Below are positions 27,306 to 35,613 of a stretch of DNA of 64,000 bases, in pieces. Where the stretch lies: assembly GCA_000719695.1 (NCBI GenBank), contig JOHN01000003.1, positions 124,001-188,000 on the forward strand, in the 5' to 3' direction. Every line of letters begins with the position of its first letter. Within the stretch, counting starts at the first letter, position 1. Below the pieces are notes generated by a model, which saw nothing but the letters and a program-made list of their open reading frames with translations, was not told the origin of the DNA and did not search any database. A program made the translations under genes and the position numbers. This DNA is from Streptomyces sp. NRRL F-6131 (GTDB lineage Bacteria > Actinomycetota > Actinomycetes > Streptomycetales > Streptomycetaceae).

Positions 27306-27928
27306 ACGCCGGCTGGCCGGTAGAACTCCACGAGGGGGACGTCGTCCTGCGCCCGATCAGGGCCCGCGACCAGCGCGAGTGGCAGGAGGTCAGCCGCCGC
27401 AACCGGGACTGGCTGCGGCGCTGGGAGGCCACCGTGCCGCCCGGCCCGGCCGGTCTGGCGGCGGGCCCGCGCCCGACCTACCGGCAGATGGTCCGCTATC
27501 TGCGCGGCGAGGCCTCGGCCGGCCGGATGCTGCCCTTCGTGGTGCTGTACCGGGGTCGGCTGGTGGGGCAGTTGACCGTCGGCGGGATCACCTGGGGGTC
27601 GATGTGCTCGGCCAACGTCGGGTACTGGATCGACGAGGCGGTGGCCGGGCGGGGCATCATGCCGACCGCCGTGGCGCTCTCGGTGGACCACTGTTTCCGC
27701 ACCCTCGGCCTGCACCGGATCGAGGTGTGCATCCGGCCGGAGAACAGCCCGAGCCGGCGCGTGGTGGAAAAGCTCGGCTTCCGCTCGGAGGGAATGCGCC
27801 CGCGCTATCTGCACATCGACGGCGACTGGCGGGACCACCTGGTGTTCGCGCTCACCGCCGAGGAGGTTCCGGAAGGGATGCTGGACCGCTGGCGTTCCCT
27901 CAGCTCGGGCCGTCGTCCGAGGAATTGA
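27302..27928 (+). CDS. GNAT acetyltransferase (RimJ-like), probable CTG start
   Basis: Acetyl-CoA-dependent N-acetyltransferase of the RimJ/RimL type, 208 residues. The fold begins at WPVELHEGDVVLRPI right after the proposed start, and the acetyl-CoA loop region VAGRGIMPTAVAL plus the late RPENSPSRRVVEKLGF segment are typical. No ATG, GTG or TTG occurs in frame between the family N-terminus and well inside mogA. CTG at 27302 overlaps the mogA stop and has GGGAG 6 nt upstream. A start at the internal GTG near 27434 would lose about 44 conserved residues. It sits between the Glp-like and SepX/GlpR-like genes, as in other actinobacteria. Confidence 0.85.
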   Translation: MNAGWPVELHEGDVVLRPIRARDQREWQEVSRRNRDWLRRWEATVPPGPAGLAAGPRPTYRQMVRYLRGEASAGRMLPFVVLYRGRLVGQLTVGGITWGSMCSANVGYWIDEAVAGRGIMPTAVALSVDHCFRTLGLHRIEVCIRPENSPSRRVVEKLGFRSEGMRPRYLHIDGDWRDHLVFALTAEEVPEGMLDRWRSLSSGRRPRN

Positions 27929-28065
27929 ATGCATGTTCGAATAAAATATCGATCTGGCATCGGCGCGACGACGGACGGGCACAAATACCAGCAAAATAGT
28001 CGGAGAATCAGCTTGATCACACGACACGCCGTGCCAAATTGCTACCGGCCCTTCCTCCACGCCCG

Positions 28066-28071
28066 TACGGT
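28066..28071 (+). promoter_or_regulatory. Possible -10 box (TACGGT), leaderless
   Basis: TACGGT ends 7 nt before the GTG at 28079, the spacing of a leaderless transcript. The -35 is not obvious. The preceding 150 nt are unusually AT-rich for this chromosome. Confidence 0.35.
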
Positions 28072-28078
28072 GTGAATC

Positions 28079-29119
28079 GTGAGCAGTAGCGGCCTTATCT
28101 ACGCCGTCATCGTAGGGGCCTGGGCCGCCTATCTGGTGCCGATGTGGCTCCGCAGGCAGGACGAGCTCAACGAGGCGCGCCCGACGGAACGCTTCAGCAC
28201 CGCCATCCGCCTGCTGGCCGGGCGTTCGGCGCTGGAGCGGCGGGCGTCCCGGGCCCTGGGCGACGAACCGCGTGACGACGAGCAGAGCAACGACGGCCCC
28301 CCCGAGCGGGACGCGGCCGTCCCCGGCGACCCCACGGACGCCCCCGAGGAGCGCGCGGGCGCCCCCGCGGCCCCCCGGCCGGTCGACCGTGACCGGGCCG
28401 AGTCGCGGCCGGACCCCCGGGGCGGCGCCGAGCGCCGGGCCCGGCTGCTGGCGCGCCGGCGCCGGATGGTCACCGTCCTGTTCCTGGCCTTCGCGCTCGG
28501 CGCGGTGGTCGCGGCGGTGGCCGGGCTGGCCTTCCTCTGGGTCCCCGCCGTCCCGGCCGCCCTGCTGACCCTCTACATCGGGCACCTGCGGCGCCTGGAG
28601 CGCCAGCGGTACGCGGTGAAGCTGGACCGGACCCGCGCGGCCCAGGCGGCCGAGCGGCTGCGCAAGCGCGAGCAGCAGCGGGCCGAGGCCGACCGTGCGG
28701 CCGCCGCCCCCGTGCCCGCCCCGGCGGCGCCGGCCACCGGGCCGGAGACCGGCGGCCCGGTCACCGGCCGCGGGCGTTCGCACCTGCGGCTCGCCACCGA
28801 GGCCGACGCGGCCTGGGCGGCGTCCACCGGGGGAGGCGCCTCGGCCTCGGCCGTGGCGGAGGCGACCGAGCACGAGGAGTGGGTCGACGGCATGCGGGAG
28901 CGCGGTGCGGCCGGCCCGGACTCCTGGGAGCCGGTGCCCGTCCCGCTGCCGACGTACGTGACCGCGCCGGTGGCCCCCCGGGTCAACCGCGGCCTCGACC
29001 TGTCGGCGCCGGGCACCTGGACCGCCGGCCGTCCGGTCGAGTCCCGGAACACCCCGCTGTTCGACCAGTACGCCGAGCCGGCCGCTCCGGAACCCCGGCC
29101 GCGCGCCGCCAACGAGTAG
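28079..29119 (+). CDS. sepX: SepX/GlpR-like divisome membrane protein
   Basis: 346 residues. One N-terminal membrane segment (LIYAVIVGAWAAYLVPMWL, about 5-23) continues into the conserved LRRQDELNE, then an acidic linker, then two closely spaced membrane helices (about 131-172) and a long Pro/Ala-rich cytoplasmic tail. Topology, length and locus agree with SepX, an actinobacterial membrane protein needed for stable cross-walls and sporulation septa in Streptomyces, and with corynebacterial GlpR, the membrane receptor of the MoeA-like Glp. Assignment rests on these features and memory, not an alignment. GTG start without Shine-Dalgarno; followed by a terminator. Confidence 0.78.
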   Translation: MSSSGLIYAVIVGAWAAYLVPMWLRRQDELNEARPTERFSTAIRLLAGRSALERRASRALGDEPRDDEQSNDGPPERDAAVPGDPTDAPEERAGAPAAPRPVDRDRAESRPDPRGGAERRARLLARRRRMVTVLFLAFALGAVVAAVAGLAFLWVPAVPAALLTLYIGHLRRLERQRYAVKLDRTRAAQAAERLRKREQQRAEADRAAAAPVPAPAAPATGPETGGPVTGRGRSHLRLATEADAAWAASTGGGASASAVAEATEHEEWVDGMRERGAAGPDSWEPVPVPLPTYVTAPVAPRVNRGLDLSAPGTWTAGRPVESRNTPLFDQYAEPAAPEPRPRAANE

Positions 29120-29136
29120 CCGCGCCCACCCGCTCC

Positions 29137-29158
29137 GAGGCCCCCTCCCGGGGGCCTC
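29137..29158 (+). terminator. Terminator of the sepX block
   Basis: 9-bp hairpin (from 29137 to 29158, loop TCCC) followed by TTCG, 18 nt after the stop. Confidence 0.7.
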
Positions 29159-29242
29159 TTCGCGTTCCGGCTCCGGCCCGGGGCCCTCACCAGGGGGGTG
29201 GTCACGGACCCCCTCCGAAAGGTGCTAGAGTTTCTTCTCGTT

Positions 29243-29318
<76 letters not shown>

Positions 29319-29322
29319 CAAT

Positions 29323-29360
29323 GAAAGTCCCGCCCGATCGGTTGATCGGGCGGGACTTTC
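29323..29360 (+). terminator. Terminator of tRNA-Ala
   Basis: Perfect 17-bp inverted repeat (29323-29339 with 29344-29360), loop GGTT; the stem ends in TTTC. Confidence 0.85.
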
Positions 29361-29447
29361 GCGTTGTGGGGGTGCGTCGGCCGACGGGGGGTCAGCCGGG
29401 GTGTGCGGGTCGCGCTTCGGCGGGGTGTGGTGCGCGTCACGCGCGGA

Positions 29448-29882
29448 TCACTCGCGGACCACGATCACCGTGCAGGGGGCGTGGTCGACGCAGTGGAGGG
29501 CCACCGTGCCGAGCGGGGCGCCGGGCGGTGCGGAGCGGCCGCGGGAGCCGACGACCAGGGCGGTGGCTCCCGCCGCGACGGCCACCAGGGCGGGGCCGGG
29601 CCGGCCGGCCGGGAGCCGGCGGCGGACGGCGGTGCCGGGGGAGAGTGCGGCGGCCAGGCACTCGTCCAGGACGGCGGCGGCCCGGCCCTCGGGTTCGAAG
29701 CCGTCGAGCGGGGGCGGGACGAGGCCGTCGCGGCCGAGCAGGGCGGGGAACTCCCAGACGGTCACCGCCTCCAGCGGGCCCCCGGTGACGGCGGAGAGGC
29801 GGGCGGCCCAGCGGAGGGCTTCGCGGGAGAGTGGAGAGCCGTCCACCCCGACCACGATCCTGCCGTCCGGTCGCGCGGGCAC
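29448..29882 (-). CDS. Universal stress protein (UspA family)
   Basis: 144-residue single Usp domain. The N-terminal IVVGVDGSPLSREALRWA and the C-terminal ATP-binding loop GSRGRSAPPGAPLGTVA (G-x2-G-x9-G-T type) are intact, so it probably binds ATP. Members are induced by stress or hypoxia in actinobacteria. The GTG at 29882 has no Shine-Dalgarno but TAGGCT ends 6 nt upstream on this strand, pointing to a leaderless mRNA. Confidence 0.9.
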   Translation of the reverse strand: MPARPDGRIVVGVDGSPLSREALRWAARLSAVTGGPLEAVTVWEFPALLGRDGLVPPPLDGFEPEGRAAAVLDECLAAALSPGTAVRRRLPAGRPGPALVAVAAGATALVVGSRGRSAPPGAPLGTVALHCVDHAPCTVIVVRE

Positions 29883-29888
29883 ACCACG

Positions 29889-29894
29889 AGCCTA
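29889..29894 (-). promoter_or_regulatory. -10 box (TAGGCT), leaderless usp
   Basis: Minus-strand TAGGCT, 6 nt before the GTG at 29882. Confidence 0.5.
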
Positions 29895-29937
29895 GGCCTC
29901 CCTCCCGGAGCACGCACCGGACGGCGGGAGGGAACGG

Positions 29938-29975
29938 CCGAGGGCCGGCCGGAGGTGCTCCGGGCCGGCCCTCGG
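29938..29975 (-). terminator. Terminator of the VWA operon
   Basis: Perfect 13-bp inverted repeat (29938-29950 with 29963-29975), 10 nt past the stop of the gene at 29986. Confidence 0.7.
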
Positions 29976-29985
29976 GGCGGACGGG

Positions 29986-30858
29986 TCAGGACTGGCCGGA
30001 GCCCGCGTAGGGGCCCGGCTGCGGGGCGCCGGACTGCGGCGGCACCGAGCCGTAGCGGGCCGGCCGCCGGCCGCGGGGGTGGCGGGTGAGGGTGTACCCC
30101 GCGACACCCGCCAGGGCGGCCAGCACGCCGCCGACCAGGGTCCAGAACCAGCGGCTGTTCCAGCCGGAGAACCAGCCGGTGTACCAGTGCTCCTCGGGCT
30201 CGTCCGGGGCCGCCGCGGTGGCGGTCGCGGCGCCGCCGCCGGCCGGCGGGACCAGCGGGGCCTTGAGCTCGCCGCCCTCCGGCTGGGCGTCGTCCTCGTC
30301 GCCCTTGGCGGTCACCCGCAGCTGCACGGAGGCGGGCAGGCCCAGGTCGGGCTGCGGGACGTCGGCGACCGAGAGCCGGACGTAGTAGGTGCCCGGCAGC
30401 GGGTCGCCGGACCACGGCTCGGCCCAGGAGCGGACCTCGCGCAGCGTGCAGCTGAGCGACAGCGAGCCGGTCTCCTTCGCGGCGGTCGCGTTCTGGGTGC
30501 CGTCGGTGCAGGACTGGCGGCGGCGCAGCCCGTCGAACACCTCGACGCTCCAGGTCTGCGGGTCGTGCCGGTCGGCGGACGGGGCCAGGGCGACCGTGAG
30601 GTCCACCTTGGCGGTCCGGCCCTCGGCGGCGCCGAACGCCCAGTACAGGTAGTCGCCGGTGGAGACGTTCACCTGGGCGTCCTGGCCGGGCGCCAGGTTG
30701 ACGGCGGTCAGGAAGGAGGTGCCGGCCTTGTTGGCCGGGGCCGGGGTGCCGCTCGCGCTCGGCGAGGGCGAGGCGGCCGAGGCGGCGGGGGCCGCGAGGA
30801 GGAGCGCCGGGAGCGCGGCCAGGGCGGCCGCGGCGGTGCGGAGGAAGGTCGTACGCAT
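29986..30858 (-). CDS. Secreted, membrane-anchored protein of unknown function
   Basis: 290 residues. Signal peptide (TFLRTAAAALAALPALLLAAP, ending at ASAAS about 29), a 200-residue extracellular part with paired cysteines (SCTDG and LSCTL), a linker, one membrane segment (WFWTLVGGVLAALAGVAGYTL, about 238-258) and a basic Pro/Gly-rich cytoplasmic end. The extracellular part resembles the repeats in the second half of the VWA protein upstream (TYYVRLSVADV and VQLRV strands), suggesting a shared beta-sandwich fold. The ATG at 30858 follows AGGAGA and lies 2 nt after the VWA stop. No family name recognised. Confidence 0.72.
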   Translation of the reverse strand: MRTTFLRTAAAALAALPALLLAAPAASAASPSPSASGTPAPANKAGTSFLTAVNLAPGQDAQVNVSTGDYLYWAFGAAEGRTAKVDLTVALAPSADRHDPQTWSVEVFDGLRRRQSCTDGTQNATAAKETGSLSLSCTLREVRSWAEPWSGDPLPGTYYVRLSVADVPQPDLGLPASVQLRVTAKGDEDDAQPEGGELKAPLVPPAGGGAATATAAAPDEPEEHWYTGWFSGWNSRWFWTLVGGVLAALAGVAGYTLTRHPRGRRPARYGSVPPQSGAPQPGPYAGSGQS

Positions 30859-30860
30859 GG

Positions 30861-32177
30861 TCAGTTCTCCTGCCAGACAGCGATCCGCCAGCGCGCGATC
30901 CAGCCGAACAGCAGGCCGGTCAGCAGGCCCGCCAGGGTGAGCACGAGCAGCAGGATCCAGCCGCGGCCCAGGCCCATCGCCGGGCCGTCCGGCGCGGGGG
31001 AGGCGGCGGTCAGGTCGACCGTCAGCTCCAGCGGCAGACCGGGGTCGGCCGCGGCGCCGGCCTGGGGGGCCAGCGAGTTGGAGACGACCAGGCAGACCTG
31101 GGTCTCCGGCTTGCCGCTCGGCGAGGCGGACGCGGTCGCGGTGGCGTAGCCCTTGGAGGCGTCGGCCGACCAGCGCAGGCCGGTGGAGACGACGTCGGTG
31201 CGGCCGCTGCCGGCGTCGGTGCCGCGGACCAGCTCCTGACCGGTGGTGCTGGTGGCCTGGAGCAGGACGCCGTAGTCGCGGGCCACCGGGCGGTCCAGGG
31301 CGACGCTGACGGAGGCGCGCAGCTCCTGGCCGGCCTTGACCGGGACGCGGTAGACGCGGTGCTCGGAGAACTTCTCCCGGTCGCTGTAGACGCCGGGGGC
31401 GAGGACCGGGGCGGACTCGCACCTGTCGGTGCCGGCGGTCTTGACCGGAGTGACCGTGTAGGTGTCGTTGGAGCGGTCGACCAGCTGCTTCACCTTCTCG
31501 GTGAGCTGCTCCTGGGTGCGCACGTCGGTGTAGGTGCCGCCGGTGGCGTTCGCGATGCAGAGCAGCTGCTGGCGGGTCTTGTCGTCGTGGGCCAGGCCCA
31601 GGGTGTCGACCACCAGATGGATGCCCTGGGAGGCGAGTTCGCGGGCGACGTCGCAGGGGTCCGGCGGGGCGCAGGAGTCCTCGCCGTCGGTGATCAGCAC
31701 CACCCGGCGGGTGGTCTCGCCCTTGCCGAGGTCCTGGGCGGCGCCGCGCAGGGCCAGACCGATCGGGGTCCAACCGGTCGGGCGCAGGGTCGCGACGGCG
31801 GTCTTGGCCTCGGTCTTGTTGGTCCTCCCGACCGGGAAGAGCTGCTTGGTGTCCAGGCAGCCCTGGGCCTTGTCGTCGCCGGGGTAGTTGGCGCCCAGCG
31901 TGCGGATGCCGAACTCGGTCTCCGTCGGCAGGGCGTCGATGACGTCGTTCAGGGACTGCTGGGCCACCGCGATGCGGGTCTTGCCCTGGATGTCGGCGGC
32001 CCGCATGGAGCCGCTGACGTCCAGCACGAGGTCGACCCGGGGGGCCTCCTTGCCGGCTGCGCCGGCTGATGGTTCGTCGGCATGGGCGGGCAGGCCGCTG
32101 AGCAGCGCACCGCCCGTTATCGCCAGGGCGGCCAGCAGGCTGCCGAGCCTGGCCTTCGGTCGTCGTCCGGTATTCAC
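30861..32177 (-). CDS. VWA-domain secreted membrane protein
   Basis: 438 residues: signal peptide (about 1-33), extracellular von Willebrand factor A domain (about 45-230) with intact MIDAS: DVSGS (53-57), the threonine of RPTGWTPIG and the aspartate of ITDGEDSC, then a cysteine-bearing beta-rich domain (about 240-390), one membrane helix (about 401-425) and a short basic tail. VWA domains mediate metal-dependent protein binding. It may act as a surface scaffold with the next gene product, which has the same design and follows 2 nt later. Start GTG at 32177, leaderless by TAGGAT 6 nt upstream. Confidence 0.88.
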   Translation of the reverse strand: MNTGRRPKARLGSLLAALAITGGALLSGLPAHADEPSAGAAGKEAPRVDLVLDVSGSMRAADIQGKTRIAVAQQSLNDVIDALPTETEFGIRTLGANYPGDDKAQGCLDTKQLFPVGRTNKTEAKTAVATLRPTGWTPIGLALRGAAQDLGKGETTRRVVLITDGEDSCAPPDPCDVARELASQGIHLVVDTLGLAHDDKTRQQLLCIANATGGTYTDVRTQEQLTEKVKQLVDRSNDTYTVTPVKTAGTDRCESAPVLAPGVYSDREKFSEHRVYRVPVKAGQELRASVSVALDRPVARDYGVLLQATSTTGQELVRGTDAGSGRTDVVSTGLRWSADASKGYATATASASPSGKPETQVCLVVSNSLAPQAGAAADPGLPLELTVDLTAASPAPDGPAMGLGRGWILLLVLTLAGLLTGLLFGWIARWRIAVWQEN

Positions 32178-32481
32178 CCGCCGATCCTAGGGATCATCAG
32201 TTCGCCGTGGCCAACGGGTGACGGTGCGCGGACGGACGGACTCCGGCGCGAACTCCCGGACGCCGGTGGGGGATCGCCGCGGTGGCGCTCCGGGGTGCGC
32301 CCGGCGCGGGCGGCCCGGCGGGGCGGGCGGGCCCGGTGGTCGGGTGGGGCGGGACACACCGGGTGAATGGGACGATACCCGTGGACAGTGCTCGTTAGGG
32401 TGACGAAGGGGACGGGAGTGCCGCCCGTCCGTCCCGGTCGTCACCCGGCGGCGCCCGCAGCCCCGACTCCCAGGACGGTCC
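32178..32481. other. Divergent intergenic region
   Basis: 304 nt between the VWA gene and the SEDS (FtsW/RodA) gene. It holds the VWA -10 box at 32184-32189 and, for the SEDS gene, a possible -10 TAGGGT at 32396-32401. No small gene seen. Confidence 0.5.
32184..32189 (-). promoter_or_regulatory. -10 box (TAGGAT), leaderless VWA gene
   Basis: Minus-strand TAGGAT, 6 nt before the GTG at 32177. Confidence 0.5.
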
Positions 32482-33831
32482 GTGGCGACACCCTCCGCCG
32501 TGACGAGAACCGCCGACCGGCCGCGCCGGACCGTGCCGACCCGGCGCACCACCGAGCTCGTGCTGGTGCTGGCCGCCGTGCTGATCGCCGTGCTCGGCTA
32601 CGCCGAGGTGGGCCTCAACCTGGACGGCACGCTCCCCGCCGACGCCGCCGGGTACGGGGCCGCGCTCGGGGCGCTCGCGCTGCTGGCGCACGCGGCGGTC
32701 CGCCTGCGGGCGCCGTACGCGGATCCGCTTCCGCTGCCGATCGGGGTGCTGCTGAACGGTGTCGGACTGGTCGTCATCCACCGGCTCGACCGGGCCACCC
32801 CGGGCAGCGCGGCCCCCACCCAGGTGCTCTGGTCCGCCCTCGGGGTGGGGCTGTTCGTCCTGGTGCTGCTCCTGCTGCGGGACCACAGACGGCTCCAGCG
32901 GTACGCCCACACCGGGGCGCTGGTGGCCCTGGTCCTGCTGGTGCTGCCGGTCTTCTTCCCGCCGGTGTACGGGTCGCGGATCTGGATCACCGCGGGACCG
33001 TTCTCCTTCCAGCCGGGGGAGTTCGCCAAGGTCCTGCTCGCGGTCTTCTTCGCCGCCTACCTGGCGGTGCACCGGGACGCGCTGGCGCTCACCGGGCGGC
33101 GGGTGTGGCGGTTCCGGGTGCCGCCCGGGCGGGTGCTCGCGCCGGTCCTGGCGATCTGGGCGGCGTTCGTCGGGGTGCTGGTGCTGGAGACCGACCTCGG
33201 TACCTCGCTGCTCTTCTTCGGCCTCTTCGTGGTGATGCTCTACGTGGCCACCGCCCGGACCGGCTGGATCGCCATCGGGCTGTTCCTCTCGGCGGTGGCG
33301 GCGGTCGGGGTGGGGTGGCTCTCGCCGCACGTGCACAGCCGGGTGAACGACTGGCTGGACCCGCTCGGCTCGATCGCGGCCGGACGCGGGGCCAACCAGA
33401 TCGCCCAGTCGCTGTTCGCCTTCGCCTGGGGCGGTGAGCTGGGGACGGGGCTGGGGAACGGGCACTCGGCGCTGATCGGGTTCGCCGCGAAGTCCGACTT
33501 CGTCCTGGCCACGATCGGGGAGGAGCTGGGGCTGACCGGGCTGTTCGCGGTGTTCCTGCTGTACGCGCTGCTGGTCTCGCGCGGGTTCCGGACCGGGATC
33601 GCGCTGCGCGACCCGTTCGGGCGGCTGCTGGCGATCGGGCTGGCGGCGCTGGTGGGCCTCCAGGTCTTCGTGGTGGCGGGCGGGGTGCTGGACCTCATCC
33701 CGCTGACCGGGACGACCCTGCCGTTCGTCGCCCAGGGCGGTTCCTCGGTGGTCACCAACTGGATCATCGTCGCGCTGCTGGTCCGGATGAGCGACGTCGC
33801 CCGCCGGCCCGCCCCCGGGGAGGGGTGGTGA
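32482..33831 (+). CDS. FtsW/RodA/SpoVE-family SEDS glycosyltransferase
   Basis: SEDS proteins polymerise lipid II into glycan strands together with a class B PBP. 449 residues, about ten membrane segments. SEDS hallmarks: FQPGEFAKVLLAVFFAAYL (about 175-193), DFVLATIGEELGLTG (about 338-352) and the C-terminal GTTLPFVAQGGSSVVTNW (about 412-429). The GTG at 32482 has AGGA about 8 nt before; GTG at 32499 is an alternative. Its stop overlaps the start of the PBP gene, so the two are coupled. Probably one of the sporulation or elongation pairs that Streptomyces carries beside its dcw-cluster FtsW. Confidence 0.92.
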   Translation: MATPSAVTRTADRPRRTVPTRRTTELVLVLAAVLIAVLGYAEVGLNLDGTLPADAAGYGAALGALALLAHAAVRLRAPYADPLPLPIGVLLNGVGLVVIHRLDRATPGSAAPTQVLWSALGVGLFVLVLLLLRDHRRLQRYAHTGALVALVLLVLPVFFPPVYGSRIWITAGPFSFQPGEFAKVLLAVFFAAYLAVHRDALALTGRRVWRFRVPPGRVLAPVLAIWAAFVGVLVLETDLGTSLLFFGLFVVMLYVATARTGWIAIGLFLSAVAAVGVGWLSPHVHSRVNDWLDPLGSIAAGRGANQIAQSLFAFAWGGELGTGLGNGHSALIGFAAKSDFVLATIGEELGLTGLFAVFLLYALLVSRGFRTGIALRDPFGRLLAIGLAALVGLQVFVVAGGVLDLIPLTGTTLPFVAQGGSSVVTNWIIVALLVRMSDVARRPAPGEGW

Positions 33832-35363
33832 GGGGGCCCGGTCCCGCCCCGGGCCGGGCCGTCGGCGGCCGGCCGGGCAACGGACCGCAGGGTCTGCCGG
33901 GGATCTCCGTCACCGGGCGCCGGGCCGGGACCTTCTGCCTGCTGCTGATCGTGGCGCTCTGCGTCCAGGCCACCCGGGTGCAGGTGTTCCGGGCCGACGA
34001 GCTGGACCGCAACAGCGCCAACCAGCGGCCGGTCGTCGAGCGCTACGCCCAGCCGCGCGGCGGCATCCTGGTCGGCGCCGACAGCGTCACCGGCTCGGAG
34101 CCCACCGGGGGGCGGTACGACTTCAAGCGCACCTACACCGACGGCCCGCTGTACGCGGCCGTCACCGGCTGGTCCTCGCAGACCTACGGCAACGCCCAGC
34201 TGGAGGGGACCGAGGACGCGCTGCTCTCCGGCACGGACAGCCGGCTGGCGAGCTGGGCGCTGTGGGACGCGGTGGCCCGGCGGCAGAACCCCGGCGGGGA
34301 CGTCCGCACCACCATCGACCGGGCCGCCCAGGAGGCGGCGGTGCGCGGACTCGGCCGGCAGAAGGGCGCGGTGGTCGCGATCGAGCCGTCCACCGGGCGG
34401 ATCCTGGCGCTGGCCTCCACCCCCTCCTACGACCCGGGGAGCTTCGCCGGGACCTCCGCCGACGACCGGGAGGCCTGGGGCCGGCTCCAGGCCGACCCCG
34501 AGCAGCCGATGCTCAACCGGGCGCTGCGGCAGACCTACCCGCCCGGCTCGGCCTTCAAGGTGGTCACCGCGGCGGCGGCGCTGGAGAGCGGCGTGGTCAC
34601 CGACGTCGACGCGCCGACCGACACTCCCGCCCCTTACGTCCTGCCGGGCACCGACCGGGTGCTGGTCAACGACTCCGCGGCCTGCGACCGGCCGGGTCTC
34701 CCGCTGGACACCGCGATGGTGCTCAGCTGCAACAGCGTGCTCGGGCGGCTCGGGGTCGCGGTGGGCCCGGGGCGGATGGTGGCCACGGCCGAGGCCTTCG
34801 GGTTCAACGATCCCCGGCTGGACACCCCGGTGCGGGCGGCGAGGTCCGTCTTCGACACCCGGACGGACGAGTCGCAGCTGGCGCTCTCCTCGATCGGCCA
34901 GTTCGACACCGCCGCCACCCCGCTGGTGATGGCGATGGTCGCGGCGGGGATCGCCAACAACGGCACCGTGATGCGTCCACAGCTTGTGGACAGCCTGACC
35001 GCGAGCGACGGCACCGTGGTGCAGCGGACGCGGCCGACCGCCTACCGGCAGGCGGTCGGCCCGGCCACCGCCGGGCAGGTGCGGCGGCTGATGACCGACG
35101 CGGTGGAGAACGGCACCGGGCGGGCCGCCCGGATCCCCGGCGCGGTGGTCGGCGGCAAGACCGGTACCGCCGAGCACGGGGTGGACAACAGCGGGACGCC
35201 GTACGCCTGGTTCATCTCCTGGGCGGCGCCGGCCGGATCGGACGCGGTGCCGCCGGTGGCGGTCGCCGTGGTCGTGGCGGACAGTGACGCCACCGAGGTG
35301 ACGGGCGGCGGGCTGGCGGCGCCGGTCGCCCGGGCGGTGATGCAGGCGGTGCTCGCCGGGTGA
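33828..35363 (+). CDS. Class B penicillin-binding protein (PBP2-type transpeptidase)
   Basis: 511 residues, single N-terminal membrane anchor (TFCLLLIVALCVQATRVQVF, about 35-54), dimerisation region, then transpeptidase domain with SAFK (about 242-245), SCN (about 301-303) and KTGTAEH (about 443-449). Cross-links peptidoglycan outside the membrane in concert with the SEDS partner. Start chosen as the GTG at 33828, whose GTGA overlaps the SEDS stop and which has GGGGAGG 4 nt before; GTG 33825 is immediately adjacent. Shorter than dcw-cluster FtsI and without PASTA domains. Confidence 0.93.
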   Translation: MRGPGPAPGRAVGGRPGNGPQGLPGISVTGRRAGTFCLLLIVALCVQATRVQVFRADELDRNSANQRPVVERYAQPRGGILVGADSVTGSEPTGGRYDFKRTYTDGPLYAAVTGWSSQTYGNAQLEGTEDALLSGTDSRLASWALWDAVARRQNPGGDVRTTIDRAAQEAAVRGLGRQKGAVVAIEPSTGRILALASTPSYDPGSFAGTSADDREAWGRLQADPEQPMLNRALRQTYPPGSAFKVVTAAAALESGVVTDVDAPTDTPAPYVLPGTDRVLVNDSAACDRPGLPLDTAMVLSCNSVLGRLGVAVGPGRMVATAEAFGFNDPRLDTPVRAARSVFDTRTDESQLALSSIGQFDTAATPLVMAMVAAGIANNGTVMRPQLVDSLTASDGTVVQRTRPTAYRQAVGPATAGQVRRLMTDAVENGTGRAARIPGAVVGGKTGTAEHGVDNSGTPYAWFISWAAPAGSDAVPPVAVAVVVADSDATEVTGGGLAAPVARAVMQAVLAG

Positions 35364-35436
35364 GCTCCTTACCGACCGCGCTGACCTGCCGCTTTAGCGG
35401 CTCGACGGAAGATCCGCCGTTTGCGAAGTGTCCGGT

Positions 35437-35466
35437 TTGTACAGGCCGATGCGACGGTTCGTACAA
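35437..35466. promoter_or_regulatory. Inverted repeat TTGTAC-N18-GTACAA
   Basis: Perfect 6-bp arms (35437-35442, 35461-35466) about 150 nt before the permease start; a possible operator. Confidence 0.3.
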
Positions 35467-35613
35467 TGCGCGCGCCGGGACTGTTCGTTTGCGACACTGG
35501 TGCATTCGCGCGGTACTGTCCCATCTTTGTTCGGTTGGTCCGCGATGACACCCTTCGGCGCGTCGAGTGACCGGCCGCTAGGACACCCTCCCTCGCCCAG
35601 AAGGACCCTCGTT

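Noticed and set aside
30253..30261. CTTGAG as half of an HspR (HAIR) site
   Set aside because: No matching ACTCAAG half at the required 7-nt spacing, and it lies inside a coding region.
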